From NCBI RefSeq assembly GCF_000013605.1, contig NC_007908.1:2356001-2420000 (forward strand): a stretch of DNA of 64,000 bases, written 5' to 3'. The translations under genes were made by a program, and so were the position numbers. Shown piece by piece: positions 61,057 through 64,000 of this stretch. Below the pieces are notes generated by a model. The model did not search any database. It saw nothing but the letters and a program-made list of their open reading frames with translations, and was not told where the DNA came from. The DNA comes from Rhodoferax ferrireducens T118 (lineage in GTDB: Bacteria > Pseudomonadota > Gammaproteobacteria > Burkholderiales > Burkholderiaceae_C). Each line of letters starts with the position of its first letter. Position 1 is the first letter of the stretch.

Positions 61057-63641
61057 GTTTTACTTGGGTGTCCTTGGTTGTCGTTGGCTTGACCGGCTGG
61101 CAGACGTGCCTTCGGTGGCAGCACTTCTATCATGGGAATCCAGAACGAGAAACAGCAGCCGGTCAGATCGGGGCCATTGTAGAGGTTCTCGGCTTTCATC
61201 CGGCCCAGGTGCGATTCCACAATCGAGCGGCACAGGCTCAGGCCGATGCCCATGCCTTCGGCTTTGGTGGAATGAAAAGCCTCATACAGCCGCGCCATCA
61301 CCTCGGGCGCGAGCCCCTGGCCGGAGTCCAGCACGGCGAATTCAATCACCGGTTTGTCGTCGACCTGCGTTGGCGCGACGCGCAACATGACACTGCGTTG
61401 TGCCGTGGGCCGCTGGGCGGCATCCACAGATTCGGCGGCATTTTTAAGCAAATTGACCAGTACCTGCTCGATCAGAATCGGGTCCACCAGCAGGACCGGC
61501 AGGCGCGGGGCCACATAGTGGGTGAGGCGCACGTTGCGCCGGCGCATCTCGATTTCCACCAATTCCACCGCTTCGTCCACCATGCTTTCGATGTTCGATG
61601 GCGAGCGGTTGGGCTCGCTGCGTTTGACGAAAGAGCGAATGCGATGAATGATCTGACCGGCCCGCTGCGCCTGCTTGGCAGTTTTTTCCAGTGCACCCAG
61701 CAACTCGTCTTCACTGATTTGCTGCGACTTGATGCGCGACACCATGCCGTTGCAGTAGTTGTTGATGGCGGTCAGCGGCTGATTGAGTTCGTGCGCCACG
61801 CTGGAGGCCATCTCACCCATGGTGATCAAGCGGCTGGCGGTCTGGGCACGCTCGATTTGGGCCGCAGATTGTTCCTCGGCAACCCGGCGCGCGGTGATGT
61901 CTGTGGCAATCACCATTTGCGCCAGGCGACCATCGACCCAGCTCAAATAACGGGTGCGCACCTCCAACCACTTGCCCAGGGCGTCGACGTACAGCTCGGC
62001 ACTTTCAGGATCGCTGTCGGGCAGCGAGTTGGTGGGCAGACCGGCAAAAGCGTCTACGGGGTCAAGCGAGTCATCACTGGTGGGCGTTGCCGGTACACCG
62101 GCCTCGGCGACCAGTTGCAGATGTCCGCCCGCTTCGGTTCCAAACCACAGCCGGTACAGTTTGTTGGCAAACAACAGCTCGTCGCTGCCCAGCGGCGCCA
62201 CCGAGATCGAGGCGTCCAGCGCTTCGAGGACCGTGGTAAAGCGTTCGTGTGAGGCCGACAGTTGATCCCGAATCCGGTTCGGTTCACTGATGTCGGTCAT
62301 GGACGTCATCCAGCCGGTTTGTATGCCATGGGCATCAATCAGCGGTGAGACATAAAGCCGCGCGTCAAACAGCGATCCGTCGCGGCGCTTGACCCGGAAC
62401 TGGATGCCACTGGACTGAATCTTGCCGGCCAGTTCTTCTTGCAGGCGTGAAGACAAGGAATCAATGTCAGCCTCGGGCCAATAGGGAAAAGGCGCGGTTC
62501 GCCCCACCAGGTCGGGTTCACTCCACCCGGTCATGCGGCAAAAAGCCGGATTGACATAGGTGATGCGGCCCTGCAGATCGAGCGCGCGCATGCCCGTCAG
62601 CATGGAGTTTTCCATGGCCCGGCGAAAGCTGGTTTCCGATATCAGCGCCTGCTGCGCCTGCATGCGCCGGCGGGTATGGCGCCAGTTGGCGATCAACATC
62701 CAGGCCGTCATCAGGCTCAGGGCGTTAACCAGCCAGAACAGCCCACTGCCCACCACGCCCAGCGAGGCCCGATACGCCTGGGCCCGGATGATGAGGCCAT
62801 TGCCTACCGGGGATACCGGGACTTCATAAAAATTGACCGGTTTGTCCCACGGCAGCAAGCGGGCGCCGGGCTTGCGCGGCGCAATGCTGGTGCCCGCCAG
62901 CAGGCCCCCGTTGGCATCATGGAACGAGACCGCGTAACGGGCTGACACCTCGGCGGGCACGCCATAACGGAACAAACCGTCGATGGAGTATTCGGCCAGC
63001 AGAACACCCAAAAAGCGGGCGCGGTCGCTGAATGGAATGTGCAATTGCAGCACGGCAGGACTGTTGGCACCTGCCGCGTGCATCGCGTAAATGGGTTGCT
63101 GCAGCTCGCGTGCCAGGTTGTAGCTGCTGACCGATTCGCCTGGCTCCAGTGTGCTGCCTATTTTTTTAACCAGGTGCGGCGCCAGACTGACGGAGCCGAA
63201 GCTGGCTTTGACGTTGCGACGGTTGTCAATCCAGCTCAGGCTTTCCAACTCGGGGTATTGGTTGACGATCGCCTCGGCCCGGCTCTGGAACTCGTCCGCA
63301 TCGAGCTCCCGGTTGGAAACCTCACGCGCGATCCGCATGAGCTGTTCCTGGCGCTCCAGCAGCCGCAGACGCAGACGCTGCTGCGTGTACTCCACGTCCC
63401 GATTGACCGCTTCTTGCTCACGTTCGATTTCCTCCAGTCGCAGATAACCGAATGCCGCCACGATGGCGGCCAAAAACAGAACCACAGCCACCAGTGGCGC
63501 CAGCACGGCAAAACGGTCCTGCCGTTGCGGCGCCAAACGCTGCCACCAGCGTTTTAACCTTGCCGGCGGCGTGAGTTTCTCAGGACCGGCGAGTGGAATA
63601 AGAGAACTTGAAGGCATAGTGCCGAGTGTAGATGCCAGCAT
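61053..63641 (-). CDS. PAS-containing sensor histidine kinase (DctB/FixL-like)
   Basis: 862-aa membrane kinase. Membrane segments near 44-66 and 297-320 enclose a 230-residue extracytoplasmic domain that starts with a coiled coil (VEYTQQRLRLRLLERQEQ). Two PAS regions follow (about 345-450 and 470-590), then HisKA with His617 in SSVAHELNQPLTAINNYC, and HATPase with LVNLLKNAAESV, LDSGQGLAP and GMGIGLSLCRSIVESHLG. Sensing outside the cell and through PAS both seem possible. An ATG at 63617 would shorten it by eight residues. Divergent from aceE. Confidence 0.93.
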   Translation of the reverse strand: MLASTLGTMPSSSLIPLAGPEKLTPPARLKRWWQRLAPQRQDRFAVLAPLVAVVLFLAAIVAAFGYLRLEEIEREQEAVNRDVEYTQQRLRLRLLERQEQLMRIAREVSNRELDADEFQSRAEAIVNQYPELESLSWIDNRRNVKASFGSVSLAPHLVKKIGSTLEPGESVSSYNLARELQQPIYAMHAAGANSPAVLQLHIPFSDRARFLGVLLAEYSIDGLFRYGVPAEVSARYAVSFHDANGGLLAGTSIAPRKPGARLLPWDKPVNFYEVPVSPVGNGLIIRAQAYRASLGVVGSGLFWLVNALSLMTAWMLIANWRHTRRRMQAQQALISETSFRRAMENSMLTGMRALDLQGRITYVNPAFCRMTGWSEPDLVGRTAPFPYWPEADIDSLSSRLQEELAGKIQSSGIQFRVKRRDGSLFDARLYVSPLIDAHGIQTGWMTSMTDISEPNRIRDQLSASHERFTTVLEALDASISVAPLGSDELLFANKLYRLWFGTEAGGHLQLVAEAGVPATPTSDDSLDPVDAFAGLPTNSLPDSDPESAELYVDALGKWLEVRTRYLSWVDGRLAQMVIATDITARRVAEEQSAAQIERAQTASRLITMGEMASSVAHELNQPLTAINNYCNGMVSRIKSQQISEDELLGALEKTAKQAQRAGQIIHRIRSFVKRSEPNRSPSNIESMVDEAVELVEIEMRRRNVRLTHYVAPRLPVLLVDPILIEQVLVNLLKNAAESVDAAQRPTAQRSVMLRVAPTQVDDKPVIEFAVLDSGQGLAPEVMARLYEAFHSTKAEGMGIGLSLCRSIVESHLGRMKAENLYNGPDLTGCCFSFWIPMIEVLPPKARLPAGQANDNQGHPSKT

Positions 63642-63730
63642 GTTGACGCAAGGCCGATGCCCCGACGTGTGGATGAGTTAGGCTTTGCTTGGGTGCATTT
63701 TATCTCATAGTATGAAATCACATCGCATAA

Positions 63731-63746
63731 TTCGAAATATTTTGAA
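63731..63746. promoter_or_regulatory. AT-rich dyad in the aceE promoter region
   Basis: TTCGAAAT followed directly by ATTTTGAA, one mismatch from a perfect 16-bp palindrome, 80 bp before aceE and in the spacer shared with the kinase gene. Could be the response regulator's site. Confidence 0.3.
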
Positions 63747-63825
63747 AATTCTGGCAAAATTAAACCATTGGCGTTTTTAGAAAATCCCAATAACATCAAA
63801 ACGACAACTCACCCAGGAGACAAAA

Positions 63826-64000
63826 ATGTCAGCAGTTCCCGAGAATTTGGCCGGCGCAGCAGCGCCTGACGTCGACAGCCAGGAAACCCGTGAATGGATG
63901 GATGCGCTATCCGCCGTCATCGAGCGCGAAGGCCCTGAGCGCGCCCATTTTTTGCTGGAGCAGTTGCTTGAGCATGCGCGCCAAGGCAGCATCGACATGC
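63826..64000 (+). CDS. aceE: pyruvate dehydrogenase E1 component, 5' end only
   Basis: First 58 codons of the homodimeric PDH E1 subunit (decarboxylates pyruvate, passes the acetyl group to E2). Visible sequence ends with QETREWMDALSAVIEREGPE and RAHFLLEQLLEHARQGSIDM, the conserved AceE N-terminus. AGGAG at 63815-63819 fixes the ATG. The rest is past the window edge. Confidence 0.93.
   Translation, partial: MSAVPENLAGAAAPDVDSQETREWMDALSAVIEREGPERAHFLLEQLLEHARQGSIDM

Noticed and set aside
60819..62252. A 477-codon open frame on the + strand
   Set aside because: Antisense to the response regulator and kinase genes, both supported by complete motifs.

Overview
The window looks like a chromosome segment of a betaproteobacterium in the Comamonadaceae, most likely Rhodoferax or a close relative. 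I infer this from high-GC coding sequence, the smc-zipA-ligA-def and rpsF-priB-rpsR-rplI gene orders, a class II (B12) ribonucleotide reductase, and an archaeal-type 2-oxoacid oxidoreductase and a RquA-like methyltransferase beside otherwise aerobic metabolism. No database was searched. No prophage, complete insertion sequence, CRISPR array or rRNA is visible; the only RNA gene seen is one tRNA-Val(CAC).

Layout. 1-4.9 kb: glycogen branching enzyme (cut by the window edge), an unusual membrane-anchored trehalose-6-phosphate synthase, a MarR regulator, and a spacer with decayed chloride-channel remnants. 4.9-17.4 kb: rmuC with an MFS exporter, an SDR gene whose start lies inside the tail of a RhlE helicase gene, a DUF1631 protein, ettA, the RquA-like methyltransferase, a DUF2520 protein and an aromatic/aspartate aminotransferase. 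17.4-25.9 kb: uvrB, the complete isc operon (iscR-S-U-A-hscB-hscA-fdx) behind an IscR-type operator, dnaQ and tRNA-Val. 25.9-30.6 kb: a four-gene 2-oxoacid:acceptor oxidoreductase operon with a NAD(P)H/ferredoxin fusion subunit. 30.7-39.2 kb: MDR reductase, serine hydrolase, ion-channel remnant, ppsR/ppsA pair and a fused sodium:solute symporter. 39.2-44.5 kb: rpsF operon, nrdJ and uspA. 44.8-52.0 kb: smc-zipA-ligA-def. 52.0-64.0 kb: dnaG, SDR, pyrD, rpiA, a DUF4124-glutaredoxin protein, prlC, folD, a two-component system and the first 58 codons of aceE.

How the parts fit. Many genes sit around the pyruvate/PEP node: the oxidoreductase operon, PEP synthase with its regulatory kinase, and pyruvate dehydrogenase with an adjacent two-component system. 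FNR/ANR-like boxes lie upstream of the oxidoreductase operon and the RquA-like gene, with a weaker one before uspA, suggesting a shared low-oxygen programme. Class II RNR works with or without oxygen, which fits a facultative anaerobe. The Isc operon supplies Fe-S clusters for these enzymes.

Beyond genes, two small repeat families stand out. One is an element of about 58 bp built around GGACAGA/TCTGTCC arms (three copies). The other is a strictly spaced 17-bp dyad, GCTAY-N7-RTAGC (five copies, one inside ligA). Both were found by eye and need a genome-wide count.
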